A stretch of 64,000 bases of DNA from Nocardioides pocheonensis (GCF_003725535.1 NZ_RJSF01000047.1:293381-357380), one strand, 5' to 3'. Shown: positions 44,488 to 54,357, counted from the stretch's first letter. Numbers and translations: made by a program. Notes: generated from the letters alone by a model not told the origin.

Positions 44488-45777
44488 CTACGCGTTGAGG
44501 TCTTTGTCGTTTGCCGACCGGGCCACGACGACGCTTGCAACCGATACCGCCACCGCGCCGACTCCGTACAAGGCCTTCGTTCCAGCCTCCTTGGCCGCCA
44601 CCCTCAACTGGTCGGGCTTCCCCAGAGCAGCCCGCCAGCCGGCGGATGAGACAGCCTCACGCTCGATCTCAATACCCAGCGGCGCTTGGAATGCCATGAC
44701 CGAGTCCCCGACCGCGTTGCTCGACTGAACGATGGCCCGAACGCTGCGCGAGTGAAGCAGGATCTCCAAGTCGGCGTCGCTTGCCGCTTGATCAAGCCTC
44801 CGGACCAGACCCACAGTCGTTTGCGTGATGCGCCCGCGAAGTCCGTCCCTCGACTCGTTCAACGCGAGGCGGTGACCGTCCAGATCCAGTGGCGCCACCT
44901 CCCGAACATGATCGAGTTCGAGAACCGCGGCCTCCTCGTGCAACTGGAAGCAGCGAGCGAGAACGGACAACCAGACGTCCACCTCGCCGGCGATCTCTGG
45001 CGCGTGCTTCGCCAGCTCCCGAACCTTCGCGGCAGATCCTGCCTTCGACGCCAGCGCATCCAGGGCGCGAAGCGCATTGGATGCGATCTCCGCGATGTCC
45101 GCAGTGAGATGCTGAACCTTCGACCACGACGGCGCGGAGACATGTCCCGTCTTCTCTCGGATGCTCATGGCTTCGCTGATCGCAAACGAGACGCCGTCCA
45201 GCTTCGCCAGGACCCCGTCCCGTTGAGTCCTTCGTACGTCATCAAGCTTCCCGTCGATCGCGGTGAGGAGCTCCGTGATCTCACGGACCTCGTGCCTCCG
45301 CTCAAGCTGAGCCATCGCGCCTGCGGCGTTCGAGAGGAGGGAAGCAAGTCCGGAGAGAGCCTCCGGGTTAGTGGCGGCAGACGCCATCGGCCCGGTCTCG
45401 GTAGCAAGCCATTTGCTGATGTCGCCGGGCTTCCCTGCCATCAACCAACGCACACCAGGCGTCTTTGTGTCCATGAGGCCGTGCTGTTTGGCGTCCTCCG
45501 CCGACTCCACGGTCAGTTTCACCCATCGGCCCGAGCTGGCGACTGCCTCGGCGGCCGAGTGGACCGCTTCAGCACCGAACGTAAGCACTGGACGAAGCCA
45601 ACTGAGGTCGAGCCCCGTCGATGCCTCCCATAGACCCTTTCGGCGGAGGTACTGCTCCACGGCCTGCGGGTTCCCGATTACGGCAAGACCATCTCCGTCG
45701 CTGATTACGACGTGCTCGCCGCCTTCAACGGGAACCAGTTCGCCGTCGTCGGGCTGCTCGTCGTCCATGCCCCACAT
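44488..45777 (-). CDS. Antisense cargo gene inserted in the copy 2 secretion operon; function unknown
   Basis: About 429 residues on the minus strand, absent from copy 1, where the flanking genes are 31 bp apart. N-terminal motif HVVISDGDGLAVIGNPQAVE, then a long, mostly helical Ala-rich body (ALASKAGSAAKVRELAKHAP) and a C-terminal hydrophobic segment (YGVGAVAVSVASVVVA) that may anchor it in the membrane. I know no function. ATG 45777 (GGAGG about 11 bases upstream) or 45768 are the likely starts; an earlier frame to 45846 is possible. A single, self-contained, oppositely transcribed gene in a transfer operon is typical of defence or entry-exclusion cargo, which is speculation. Confidence 0.75.
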   Translation of the reverse strand: MWGMDDEQPDDGELVPVEGGEHVVISDGDGLAVIGNPQAVEQYLRRKGLWEASTGLDLSWLRPVLTFGAEAVHSAAEAVASSGRWVKLTVESAEDAKQHGLMDTKTPGVRWLMAGKPGDISKWLATETGPMASAATNPEALSGLASLLSNAAGAMAQLERRHEVREITELLTAIDGKLDDVRRTQRDGVLAKLDGVSFAISEAMSIREKTGHVSAPSWSKVQHLTADIAEIASNALRALDALASKAGSAAKVRELAKHAPEIAGEVDVWLSVLARCFQLHEEAAVLELDHVREVAPLDLDGHRLALNESRDGLRGRITQTTVGLVRRLDQAASDADLEILLHSRSVRAIVQSSNAVGDSVMAFQAPLGIEIEREAVSSAGWRAALGKPDQLRVAAKEAGTKALYGVGAVAVSVASVVVARSANDKDLNA

Positions 45778-45858
45778 TGTTCCGTACACCTCCGACACTC
45801 GTGGCGGCACTGCCCGAACACCTGAGCGAGTGAACCGTCCACTCACTCAGGAGGAATC

Positions 45859-46176
45859 GTGATCAACCTCGGTCTACCCGCAGCCGTCCTTTCGCTCGTG
45901 CAGCAGGACATCAACATCGGCCCGAACTCCAACGGGCTGCCGGGCATCAGCCAACTCAAGAGCATCGTCGGCGCGACGATGACCGTCGGCCTCATCCTCG
46001 CCGTACTCGCCCTGATCGTCTCGGCGGTCGTGTGGGCACTCGGCGCGAACTCGTCGAACCCGCACCTGGCTGGTCGCGGCAAGTTCGGCGTCCTCGTCGG
46101 ACTCGGGGCAGCGATCATCACTGGCGCCTCGGTCGCCCTCGTCAACTTCTTCTGGAACGTCGGCCAGGCGGTCTGA
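45859..46176 (+). CDS. Small two-helix membrane protein, DUF6112-like (copy 2)
   Basis: 105 residues from GTG 45859 behind AGGAGG. Residues from about 20 onward (GPNSNGLPGISQLKSIVGAT, then NPHLAGRGKFGVLVGLGAAI) are almost identical to copy 1; the first 18 are not, perhaps remade by the insertion upstream. Confidence 0.75.
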   Translation: MINLGLPAAVLSLVQQDINIGPNSNGLPGISQLKSIVGATMTVGLILAVLALIVSAVVWALGANSSNPHLAGRGKFGVLVGLGAAIITGASVALVNFFWNVGQAV

Positions 46177-46201
46177 CCCGCCAGACGCGAGAGGACAGCC
46201 A

Positions 46202-47518
46202 ATGGTCGACGTGTGCGACGTACCCGTCATCTCCGGAGTCTGCGATGTCGCCGGCGACGCCGCTGGCGCGCTCGTCTCAGCGCCGTTCGACTGGCTCGCC
46301 CAGAGCATGGGGCATGCGGCGGGCTGGATGTTCGAAGCCGTCTGGAACGTCTTCGACTCGACCACCATGGTCGACGTCACGAGTGGCGAGTACACGAAGG
46401 TCTACAACATCCTCTTCGGTGTCGCCGTGTTCGTGATGCTCGGCTTCTTCATGCTCCAGGTCATCGAAGGAATGATCAGACGCGAGCCCGCGGCCTTGTC
46501 ACGCGCCGCCCTGGGCCTCGCGAAGTCGATCCTCGGATCCTTCGTCGCCCTCACGCTCTTGGCGACTGCGCTGGAGATCACCGACCAGCTCTGTATCGGC
46601 ATCGTCCACGCCGCCGGAACCAACATGGACCAGATGGGCGATCGAATAGCTCTTCTCGCCAGTGGCTTGCTCACGCTCAACATCGCGGCACCGGGCGCAG
46701 GCGCGATCGTCACGATCTTCGTCGCCGGCCTCGCCATCGGCGCAGCTGTGATCGTTTGGATCAGTCTCCTCATCCGCAAGGCGCTGCTACTGCTTGCGAT
46801 CGTCTTCGCACCCATCGCGCTCGCGGGGTCCAGTTGGGACCACACCCGCGCTTGGGTGAGCAAGTGGGCGTCATTCGTGATCGCGCTGATCGTGTCGAAG
46901 GTTGTGCTGGTCGTGATCTTCCTGCTCGCCACGGCCCAAGTCTCAGCGCCCATCGACGGCGATCTCCAGTCCATCAGTGACCCCATCGCAGGGGTCGTAC
47001 TCATGCTCATCGCCGGCTTCGCGCCCTACCTGACATACAAGGCGATCAGCTTCATGGGCTTCGACATGTACCACGCGATGTCCGCCGAGCAAGAGGCGAA
47101 GTCCGCCCTCAACCGGCCGTTGCCCATCCCGATGAGCCGTCGCCCCAGCGCCGAGCCGAGCAAGATCCTCGACGGCGGGACGAGTAGCGGCAGAGGCGGT
47201 GCGTCGGGTGGCGGCTCACCGACCCCACCGGCTCCCGCATCGGGTTCCGCGCCTGCGGGTGGCGGGTCGGCCAGTGCCGCCTCAGGGGGCGGGACAGTTG
47301 CCGCTGGAGGCGCGGCTGCGGGCGGTGTTGCGGCCGGCCTCATCGTGGCGAAGGAGGCTGCGGCAGCAGGAGTCGGCATGGGTCGCTCCGTGGGAGCGGC
47401 GGCCTCACAGCAGACGGACGCCGCAAACCAAGCGCCGCCCACGGCGGGCGCCCCGATGCCACCTCACCTGGCGGATTCGTTCCCTGCGCCTCGGACCAGC
47501 GGAAAGGCTGATCGATGA
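46202..47518 (+). CDS. VirB6/TrbL-like polytopic membrane protein (copy 2)
   Basis: 438 residues. Membrane core nearly identical to copy 1 (VYNILFGVAVFVMLGFFMLQ, SKVVLVVIFLLATAQVSAP); the Gly/Ala/Pro tail is longer and different in sequence. Its TGA overlaps the ATG of the SCO6880-like gene. Confidence 0.8.
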   Translation: MVDVCDVPVISGVCDVAGDAAGALVSAPFDWLAQSMGHAAGWMFEAVWNVFDSTTMVDVTSGEYTKVYNILFGVAVFVMLGFFMLQVIEGMIRREPAALSRAALGLAKSILGSFVALTLLATALEITDQLCIGIVHAAGTNMDQMGDRIALLASGLLTLNIAAPGAGAIVTIFVAGLAIGAAVIVWISLLIRKALLLLAIVFAPIALAGSSWDHTRAWVSKWASFVIALIVSKVVLVVIFLLATAQVSAPIDGDLQSISDPIAGVVLMLIAGFAPYLTYKAISFMGFDMYHAMSAEQEAKSALNRPLPIPMSRRPSAEPSKILDGGTSSGRGGASGGGSPTPPAPASGSAPAGGGSASAASGGGTVAAGGAAAGGVAAGLIVAKEAAAAGVGMGRSVGAAASQQTDAANQAPPTAGAPMPPHLADSFPAPRTSGKADR

Positions 47519-48978
47519 CCCACCAATCAGCCGTTCGCGATTACGAACTCGCGCCGGTGAAGTTCTCCCGGCTGACCCGTCGCGGCGTTCTCCTCGGCCT
47601 GTCAGGAGCTCAGCTGGTCGTGGTTGGTGCCGGGGCGATCACCCTGGTCTTCGCGCTGTACTTCGGCGGCGCCGCATCCCTTGTCTACGTCGTCCCGATC
47701 CTGACGCTCTGCGCAACGCTCACCTGGGTCGGCGTCGGCGGCCGCAAGCTTGTGGAGTGGGTGCCGACGGTCAGCCGATGGCTACGCCGGTCGATCCGCG
47801 GCCAGCTGCTATTCCAGCGCCGCGTCGCCAAGCCGCGCCCCGCTGGAACGCTCTCCCTTCCTGGAGACGCAGCACGGCTACGCCAGTGGGTCGACCCCGA
47901 AACAGGGGCCGTCATGGTCCATGACCCGCATCAGGCGACGCTCACGGCGATCGTCGGAGTCACGCACCCGGCGTTCATCCTGCTCGACCCGGTCGAGCAG
48001 CAGCGGCGTGTGACGAGTTGGGGTCGGGTACTGGCCACCACCTGCCGGTCCGGCCGCATCGCCTCCCTGCAGGTGATGGAGCGGACCCTGCCGGACTCCG
48101 GAAAGGGCCTTGCGGAGTGGTGGTCCCAGCACGGACGCCAGAACGGCTCCTGGACTTCCACGACGTACGCGGAACTGATCGACCGCGCAGGCCCGGCCGG
48201 CGAACGGCACGCGAGCACCGTGTCGATCTCCCTCGATATGAAGGCTGCCGGGCGCGCGATCCGCGCTGCCGGCGGAGGCAACCGCGGTGCCGCCGCGGTA
48301 CTCCGGCAGGAGATGTCCACGATGACCGCGGCGCTCAGGGCGGCCGACCTCGCGCCCTCGGGGTGGCTGGAACCCGGTGACCTCGCGCTGATTCTGCGTT
48401 CGGCGTATGACCCTGTAGTGGCCGGTGCGCTGGAGCGCCACGGCGACCTCGGCCGCGATCTGGCCACGGCCGGCCCGGTCGCGGTTACGGAAAGCTGGTC
48501 GAGCGTACGAAGCGACTCCGCCCACCACTGCGTCCTGTGGATCAGCGAATGGCCACGGTCGCTGGTGTACCCCGGCTTCCTCGCCCCTGTGCTCCTGTCG
48601 TCCGGGGTACGGCGGACCTTCACGCTGCTCTACACGCCGATGCGCACCGACCAAGCCGCACGCAACATCCGCAAGAAGAAGACCGAGTACATCTCGGACG
48701 CCGCCCAACGTCAGCGCATCGGGCAGATCGAGGACGCCCAGCAGTCAGCGGAGTACAACGACGTCCTTCAGCAGGAGGCCGACCTCACCGCCGGCCACGG
48801 CATTCTCCGGAACACCGGCTTGATCGCGGTGAGCGCCCAAGACCCAGACGAGCTTGAGCGTGCCGTCGCCGATATCGAGCAGGCAGCGATCCAAGCCTCG
48901 TGCGAAACCCGCCGCCTCTGGGGGCAGCAGGCACAGGCGTTCTCGGCTGCCGCTCTGCCTCTTTGCCGCACGGTGTGA
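47515..48978 (+). CDS. SCO6880-family T4SS protein (copy 2)
   Basis: 487 residues. ELAPVKFSRLTRRGVLLGLS, two N-terminal helices and the conserved C-terminal part (IRKKKTEYISDAAQRQRIGQ). Probable N-domain partner of the VirB4-like ATPase at 49425. Confidence 0.82.
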   Translation: MTHQSAVRDYELAPVKFSRLTRRGVLLGLSGAQLVVVGAGAITLVFALYFGGAASLVYVVPILTLCATLTWVGVGGRKLVEWVPTVSRWLRRSIRGQLLFQRRVAKPRPAGTLSLPGDAARLRQWVDPETGAVMVHDPHQATLTAIVGVTHPAFILLDPVEQQRRVTSWGRVLATTCRSGRIASLQVMERTLPDSGKGLAEWWSQHGRQNGSWTSTTYAELIDRAGPAGERHASTVSISLDMKAAGRAIRAAGGGNRGAAAVLRQEMSTMTAALRAADLAPSGWLEPGDLALILRSAYDPVVAGALERHGDLGRDLATAGPVAVTESWSSVRSDSAHHCVLWISEWPRSLVYPGFLAPVLLSSGVRRTFTLLYTPMRTDQAARNIRKKKTEYISDAAQRQRIGQIEDAQQSAEYNDVLQQEADLTAGHGILRNTGLIAVSAQDPDELERAVADIEQAAIQASCETRRLWGQQAQAFSAAALPLCRTV

Positions 48979-48992
48979 CCCGCGCACCTGCG

Positions 48993-49014
48993 TCTCGAAC
49001 GGGTCGAGAAGGAG
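48993..49014 (+). promoter_or_regulatory. Short hairpin abutting the ribosome-binding site of the 135-residue gene (copy 2)
   Basis: TCTCGA (48993-48998) pairs with TCGAGA (49004-49009) directly before AAGGAG. It is the counterpart, by position, of the copy 1 hairpin that covers the same site, but the sequence is unrelated. Confidence 0.35.
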
Positions 49015-49020
49015 ACACCG

Positions 49021-49428
49021 ATGCCCACATTCGAGAACCCGGCGGCCGACGCCGATGAAGTCCAGGCAGCGCTTCGCGCGCTCGCGCACGCGACCCGTTC
49101 CATCGAGGACCCGCGCCAGATCTATTCGGTTCTCGGGTCGCTCACGTCCGCGGTGGCGTCACTGAGCCAGTCGCTCCATCAGCTCGCGACCTTCCATGAC
49201 AACGCGGCTATGAAGGGCGTCTGGGTCGCGGGTGACTCCCGGGCCGGACGCGCGGCGACGTTCCAGGTGTCATGGGAACTCCACCGGGCCGGCGAGATCC
49301 TCCATCAGGTGTCGGACTCGATCGCCAGCGCCCACAACGCCGAGTCGCGGATCACCTACACCCACCGCGACTTACCGGGGTTCGCTGAGGCAACCAACCG
49401 GTCAGCTCACAACGGGCTCCAGTTGTGA
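49021..49428 (+). CDS. Conserved 135-residue protein (copy 2)
   Basis: 135 residues, soluble and helical, same length as copy 1. Conserved LAHATRSIEDPRQIYSVLGS and SWELHRAGEILHQ. GTGA overlap to the VirB4-like ATPase. Function unknown. Confidence 0.7.
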   Translation: MPTFENPAADADEVQAALRALAHATRSIEDPRQIYSVLGSLTSAVASLSQSLHQLATFHDNAAMKGVWVAGDSRAGRAATFQVSWELHRAGEILHQVSDSIASAHNAESRITYTHRDLPGFAEATNRSAHNGLQL

Positions 49429-50954
49429 ACGGTTGGAAGGAGGGCCGGCTGCGCAGTGCAGTCCTTGTCTCCCCGCGACGTGAGCGCCGACGGGATCGCC
49501 GTACGCGTCGGGCCGCAGCGAGCGCACTGCTCGCGGACGACCGCGACGGCCGGAAGGCAGCAGCCAAGGCGAAGGCCGACGAACTGGCGGCCGAGCGTCG
49601 CGCGACCACTGTGTTGCCCAAGGCAGGCGAGCCCGGCCCGGCGGCTCTCCGCACACCGGGGCGACTGCGGCTCCCGCGGCATCAGGACACTTCTGCCACG
49701 CTCGCGGGCGCGTATCCGTTCCTGGCTGAGGGCGGACTCGGTAGCGAAGGCGTGTTTGTCGGCCAGGACCTCTACTCGGGCAGCTCCTTCGTCTATGACC
49801 CGTGGGTGCTTTACGCCCGCGGCCTGATCACGGCGCCGAATCTCGTCCTTGCTGGAATCGTGGGCGCCGGCAAGTCAGCGTTGGCGAAGAGCCTTTACAC
49901 ACGCTCGATCCCGTTCGGCCGCCGCGTGTACGTCCCCGGCGACCCGAAGGGCGAGCACACAGCGGTCGCCGAGGCCGTGGGCGGCAAGGCGATCGCTCTC
50001 GGACACGGGATGGCCAACAGGCTCAACCCGCTCGATGAGGGCCACCGACCCAACGGGCTCGACGACCTCCAGTGGGCAGCGCAAGTGACCGCTCGACGTC
50101 GAGAGCTCGTCGGCGCACTCGCGGAGACAGTGCTCGACCGGCGACTCACTCCGCTGGAGCACACGGCGGTCGATGTCGCCCTCGCCGACGCCGTCCGCTC
50201 GTCCGAAGTCCCCGTCCTGCCGATGGTCGTTGACCGGCTCCTCGCCCCCAATCCGACCACAGATACTGACGGCCGCCTCGCCGAGGACGGCCGCCTCGCG
50301 GGACACGCCCTGCGACGTCTCGTGGCGGGTGACCTAGCGGGTCTCTTCGACGGACCGTCAACCGTGCGGTTCGACCCGACCTTGCCGATGGTGTCGCTCG
50401 ACCTGTCGCGCGTGACGGAGAACGCCACGCTGATCTCGGTGCTGATGACCTGCGCTTCGGCCTGGATGGAGTCCGCGCTGCTCGATCCGAGCGGGGGCCA
50501 GCGATGGGTCGTGTACGACGAGGCGTGGCGACTCATGTCGCACCCCGCCCTGCTGCGACGCATGGACGCCCACTGGCGCCTCGCGCGGCACTACGGGATC
50601 GCGAACATGCTGATCTTCCACAAGCTCTCCGACCTCGACAACGTCGGCGACCAGGGCTCTGCAATGCGCGCCCTCGCCTCATCCCTGCTCGCCAACGCCG
50701 ACACCCGCGTCGTGTACCGGCAGGAGTCCGACCAGCTCGGCACAACCGCTGCCGCCCTGGGACTCACCGGCACCGAGCAGTCGCTGTTGCCCACGCTCGA
50801 CACCGGCCAGGGGCTGTGGCGGATCAAGCACAGGTCGCTCGTTGTCCAGCATCAGCTGCACCCAGCTGAGCTGGACCTCTTTGAAACCGGTGCGCGCGCG
50901 AGGGGTGCGGCTCCGGCCGCACACCTGACCTCCGACACAGGAGGCATCCGATGA
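49425..50954 (+). CDS. VirB4-like T4SS ATPase (copy 2)
   Basis: 509 residues from GTG 49425. Walker A GIVGAGKSAL, Walker B QRWVVYDEAWRLM and MLIFHKLSDLDNVGDQGSAM are all intact. The N-terminal basic segment (SPRRERRRDRRTRRAA) precedes the motor core. It should be functional. Confidence 0.92.
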   Translation: MNGWKEGRLRSAVLVSPRRERRRDRRTRRAAASALLADDRDGRKAAAKAKADELAAERRATTVLPKAGEPGPAALRTPGRLRLPRHQDTSATLAGAYPFLAEGGLGSEGVFVGQDLYSGSSFVYDPWVLYARGLITAPNLVLAGIVGAGKSALAKSLYTRSIPFGRRVYVPGDPKGEHTAVAEAVGGKAIALGHGMANRLNPLDEGHRPNGLDDLQWAAQVTARRRELVGALAETVLDRRLTPLEHTAVDVALADAVRSSEVPVLPMVVDRLLAPNPTTDTDGRLAEDGRLAGHALRRLVAGDLAGLFDGPSTVRFDPTLPMVSLDLSRVTENATLISVLMTCASAWMESALLDPSGGQRWVVYDEAWRLMSHPALLRRMDAHWRLARHYGIANMLIFHKLSDLDNVGDQGSAMRALASSLLANADTRVVYRQESDQLGTTAAALGLTGTEQSLLPTLDTGQGLWRIKHRSLVVQHQLHPAELDLFETGARARGAAPAAHLTSDTGGIR

Positions 50955-52006
50955 GAGTCCAGACCCGCGATCTCGCGGCCCGCGAGGAGAAGCTCGAGGC
51001 CCTACAACAGAAGCTGACGGAGTCGGTTGGCGCTCTGGTCACCGGCGACGACTGGAAGCGCGCACTGGCGTTCGCGGCGAAGTTCCGCTCGCGGTCGTTC
51101 AACAATACGTTGCTGATCTACGTCCAGCATTACGCCGCGTTCCAACAGGGCCGCGTGCCGGAGCCGATGCCGACGTACGTCGCCGGCTTCCGCCAGTGGA
51201 TGAGCCTCAACCGCGCCGTAATGAAGGGACAGTCCGGGTACGCGATTCTCGCCCCGGTCACCGCCAGGTTCGCCTCATCCAATCCCGCTGACCCCGACTC
51301 GTGGCACCGACTTGGTCGCGGCGAAAAGCCCGGCTTCGGAGAAGCCGTCCGCTCGAAGCTGATTGGTCTGAAACCGGCGTACGTCTGGGACATCTCACAG
51401 ACCGACGGCGAGGACATCCCCGAGACACCTCGCCCGACTCTCCTCCAAGGTGTGGCACCTGATGGCCTGTGGGACGGCCTCGCGGACCAGATCACTGCGC
51501 AAGGCTTTGAACTGCGGCTCGTGTCGAACGCGAAGTCGATCGGTGGCGCTAACGGGCTGACCGACTACATGACTCGCGAGGTGTCGGTGCGCATGGACAT
51601 GGACGATGCCGCCCAGGTCAAGACCCTCGCTCACGAACTTGGCCACGTGATGCTCCACGGACCCGACAACGCCGACGCCGCGATGCACCGCGGAATCGCG
51701 GAGGTTGAAGCCGAATCCGTTGCCCTCATGGTCGGCGCAGCGCACGGGCTCGCGACCGACGACTACACGATTCCGTACGTCGCCTCCTGGGCCAGCAGCG
51801 TTCCGGGCAAGACACCCGTCGAGGTCGTCCAGTCGACCGCCGAACGTGTCCGCGGCGCTGCTGTCACGATCCTCGACAAGCTCGACACTCCGCAGGTCGG
51901 TGACGGCAACCCGCCTGGCCTCGACAGAGAGGCCCTGGCCGCAGGCCGTGCCACCGGACCTATGCAGACGACCGCCCAGCGACAAGTGGAGCCGGTCGGA
52001 CTATGA
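50951..52006 (+). CDS. ArdC-like protein with metallopeptidase domain (copy 2)
   Basis: 351 residues as in copy 1. ssDNA-binding-type N-domain (GQSGYAILAPVTARFASSNP) and HELGH zinc motif with downstream EVEAESVALM. Likely antirestriction or protection of entering DNA. ATGA overlaps on both sides. Confidence 0.88.
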   Translation: MRVQTRDLAAREEKLEALQQKLTESVGALVTGDDWKRALAFAAKFRSRSFNNTLLIYVQHYAAFQQGRVPEPMPTYVAGFRQWMSLNRAVMKGQSGYAILAPVTARFASSNPADPDSWHRLGRGEKPGFGEAVRSKLIGLKPAYVWDISQTDGEDIPETPRPTLLQGVAPDGLWDGLADQITAQGFELRLVSNAKSIGGANGLTDYMTREVSVRMDMDDAAQVKTLAHELGHVMLHGPDNADAAMHRGIAEVEAESVALMVGAAHGLATDDYTIPYVASWASSVPGKTPVEVVQSTAERVRGAAVTILDKLDTPQVGDGNPPGLDREALAAGRATGPMQTTAQRQVEPVGL

Positions 52007-52518
52007 GCATGCTCAACCCTGCCGCGCCCTATCGCCGAGACGATCGCTCGACTCTGCGGGTGCCAGTCGTGATGCCGTTAGTCGAGGTCGTCGTCGACGC
52101 GGACGGATTTCTGACCGTCACACTCGATCGAGAGCCCTACTCGGCAGACGGGGCCCTGCGACGCGAGGACCTGCGGCGCACCCTGGTCGATATTGCCTCC
52201 GACCTTGCGACGCCGATCCGAGTCGAGGTGCGTGAGGCAGACGACTCCACCTTCACCGACATCATCACCCCCAACCAACGCGATGCTGAGCCTGCGCCCG
52301 CCGCCCGTCGCGTGCTCGCCTCTCCATTCGGCATCTCTGGCGATGGGTTCACGGCCGGCGAGGAGGTGGAGGTCTGCGTCGTCGTCGCGCGGCAGGTGGC
52401 TGCGGACGACGGCAGTACGCAACTGCGCCTGCCACCTGCTTTGCTCGCCTCCCACCCGGAAGTCGTCCTCGTTGGTCGAACCTCGGGTGCCGTCGCGCTG
52501 AGTGGCGGTGCGGCGTGA
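52003..52518 (+). CDS. Conserved unknown protein upstream of the coupling protein (copy 2)
   Basis: 171 residues. AAPYRRDDRSTLRVPVVMPL and FGISGDGFTAGEEVEVCVVV match copy 1. Soluble, unassigned; ATGA before and GTGA after. Confidence 0.65.
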   Translation: MSMLNPAAPYRRDDRSTLRVPVVMPLVEVVVDADGFLTVTLDREPYSADGALRREDLRRTLVDIASDLATPIRVEVREADDSTFTDIITPNQRDAEPAPAARRVLASPFGISGDGFTAGEEVEVCVVVARQVAADDGSTQLRLPPALLASHPEVVLVGRTSGAVALSGGAA

Positions 52519-54278
52519 ATCCCCGCGGGCAGGGCGTGGACGACGATCTGGTCAACCTCGGGCTCATCGTCATCGCCGCTGTCGGCTTCATCGCCGCGAT
52601 CCTGCGACTCGCCGGCTCGGCCGCTGCTTGGCTGTTCGGCGGTTCCCAACCGAACGGCGGCTGGGAGTCCGGAATCGGTGTGCTGAGCCACCCGGGCGAC
52701 CCTGCCTCAGCCCTCGGCAGCACAGGCCTCTCGCCGTGGGCCTACTGGTTGGTGTTGATCGTGATGGTCGCGGCGGCCGTCGCCCTCGCAGTCGTGGTGT
52801 GGCGGCGCATCGGATCGATGAAACACAAGACGTCGCACGACCCGCGTCGCCTAGCCGGAGTCGCCACTGGGCGCGACGTACGAGCCGTCGCCTCACGACG
52901 GGCACTCCTGTCACGCGGCAGGACGCTCCGCCCATCGATGGATAACCCGTCGCCCGCCGACGTCGGCTACCTGCTGGGCCGCTCACGCGGCCAAGGAGTG
53001 TGGGCATCTGTCGAGGACTCGATCCTGCTGCTCGGCCCACCCCGCTCAGGGAAGGGCCTGCACGTCGTCATCAACGCGGTCCTCGACGCTCCCGGCGCAG
53101 TCATCACCACCGCGACCCGACCCGACAACATCGCCGCGACGCTGACTGCGCGGCAGGCTCGCGGCCCAGTCGCTGTCTTCGATCCGCAACGCCTCGCCGA
53201 CGGACTGCCTGCTGGACTTCGCTGGTCTCCCGTCCGTGGATGCGAGGACCCGCTGACGGCGATGATTCGCGCCACCGGTCTCGCCTCGGCCACAGGTCTC
53301 TCGACGGGAGGCGTCGAGTCGGGCGGCTTCTGGGAGGGCAAGACCCGCACCGCGCTTCAAGCTCTGCTTCATGCGGCGGCGCTCGACAACCGGACGCCGC
53401 GTGAACTGTTCGGCTGGACACTTTCGCCATCGGCCGCGGCAGACGCGGTTGCGATTCTGTCGAGCAACCCGAATGCCGCGCCGGGTTGGGCCGACTCGCT
53501 GGACTCGATGATCCATTCAGATCCACGCACTCGAGATTCGATCTGGATGGGTGTCTCCCTAGCTCTCTCGTGCCTTGCCGATCCGCGGGTCCTCGACGCC
53601 GTGTCGCCGAAGCCAGGCGAGCACTTCGACCCGGTCGACTTTCTCACGACCAACGGCACGCTCTACCTGCTCGCGACTGGCGCCGGCGCGGGCGCATCGT
53701 GGTCGTTGGTCGCCGCGTTCATCGAGGATCTCGTCGAGACGGCACGTCACTTGGCCGCCGCGTCGCCCGGGGCACGACTCGACCCACCGCTCCTGCTCGC
53801 GTTGGACGAGATCGGCAACCTCTCGCCACTACCGTCGCTACCTGTGCTCATGGCCGAGGGCGGCGGCACAGGGATCACGACGATGCCAGTCCTTCAGTCG
53901 CTGTCGCAGGCACGCGACAAGTGGGGCGACCACGCGGCCGGCGCGATCTGGGACGCCTCCATCGTGAAGGTCATCCTCGGGGGCACGTCCTCGGCGCGTG
54001 ACCTCCAGGACCTGTCCGTGCTCATCGGCGAACGCGACGAACGCACCGACACCGTCTCCGTCGGCGACTACGGCTCCCGCTCGTTGCAGCGGTCCACCCG
54101 ACGGGTGCCCGTCATGCCACCCGAATCCATCCGGACGCTCTCGTTCGGCACCGCGCTCGTTCTGCTCCGCAGCGCCCCTCCACTGGTGACGGACCTTCGT
54201 CCCTGGACGGCACGCAAAGAGGCAGATCAGCTCGGCGCGGACCGCACCGCCGTCGAGGGAGCCCTCCGCCGACGTTGA
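52515..54278 (+). CDS. VirD4/TraG-like coupling protein, intact (copy 2)
   Basis: 587 residues from GTG 52515. Two N-terminal helices, Walker A LGPPRSGKG, Walker B LLLALDEIGNL, then QSLSQARDKWGDHAAGAIWD and a C-terminal domain missing from copy 1. It is the only complete coupling protein in view, so it would have to serve the copy 1 relaxase. Its end closes the operon; 79 bp follow before the next gene. Confidence 0.93.
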   Translation: MNPRGQGVDDDLVNLGLIVIAAVGFIAAILRLAGSAAAWLFGGSQPNGGWESGIGVLSHPGDPASALGSTGLSPWAYWLVLIVMVAAAVALAVVVWRRIGSMKHKTSHDPRRLAGVATGRDVRAVASRRALLSRGRTLRPSMDNPSPADVGYLLGRSRGQGVWASVEDSILLLGPPRSGKGLHVVINAVLDAPGAVITTATRPDNIAATLTARQARGPVAVFDPQRLADGLPAGLRWSPVRGCEDPLTAMIRATGLASATGLSTGGVESGGFWEGKTRTALQALLHAAALDNRTPRELFGWTLSPSAAADAVAILSSNPNAAPGWADSLDSMIHSDPRTRDSIWMGVSLALSCLADPRVLDAVSPKPGEHFDPVDFLTTNGTLYLLATGAGAGASWSLVAAFIEDLVETARHLAAASPGARLDPPLLLALDEIGNLSPLPSLPVLMAEGGGTGITTMPVLQSLSQARDKWGDHAAGAIWDASIVKVILGGTSSARDLQDLSVLIGERDERTDTVSVGDYGSRSLQRSTRRVPVMPPESIRTLSFGTALVLLRSAPPLVTDLRPWTARKEADQLGADRTAVEGALRRR

Positions 54279-54357
54279 ACCAGCGGATTCGTCGGTGCGG
54301 CCCGCTACGGTCCCGACTTGAGGCAGGCACCAGCCGGCTGAGGACGAGAGGGCACCA

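Larger units (their letters stand above)
27184..54278. repeat. Tandem transfer module, copy 2
   Basis: Second copy of the module. It starts at the breakpoint inside its relaxase gene and ends with an intact coupling protein. Gene order matches copy 1 throughout, except for an extra antisense gene at 44488-45777 and the absence of the HEPN-like remnant. Divergence is spread over all genes, including synonymous positions, so this is not a recent duplication or an assembly repeat. Confidence 0.9.

Noticed and set aside
1..54278. Tandem repeat as an assembly artefact
   Set aside because: The copies differ throughout in bases, gene lengths and cargo, which a misassembled identical repeat would not show.
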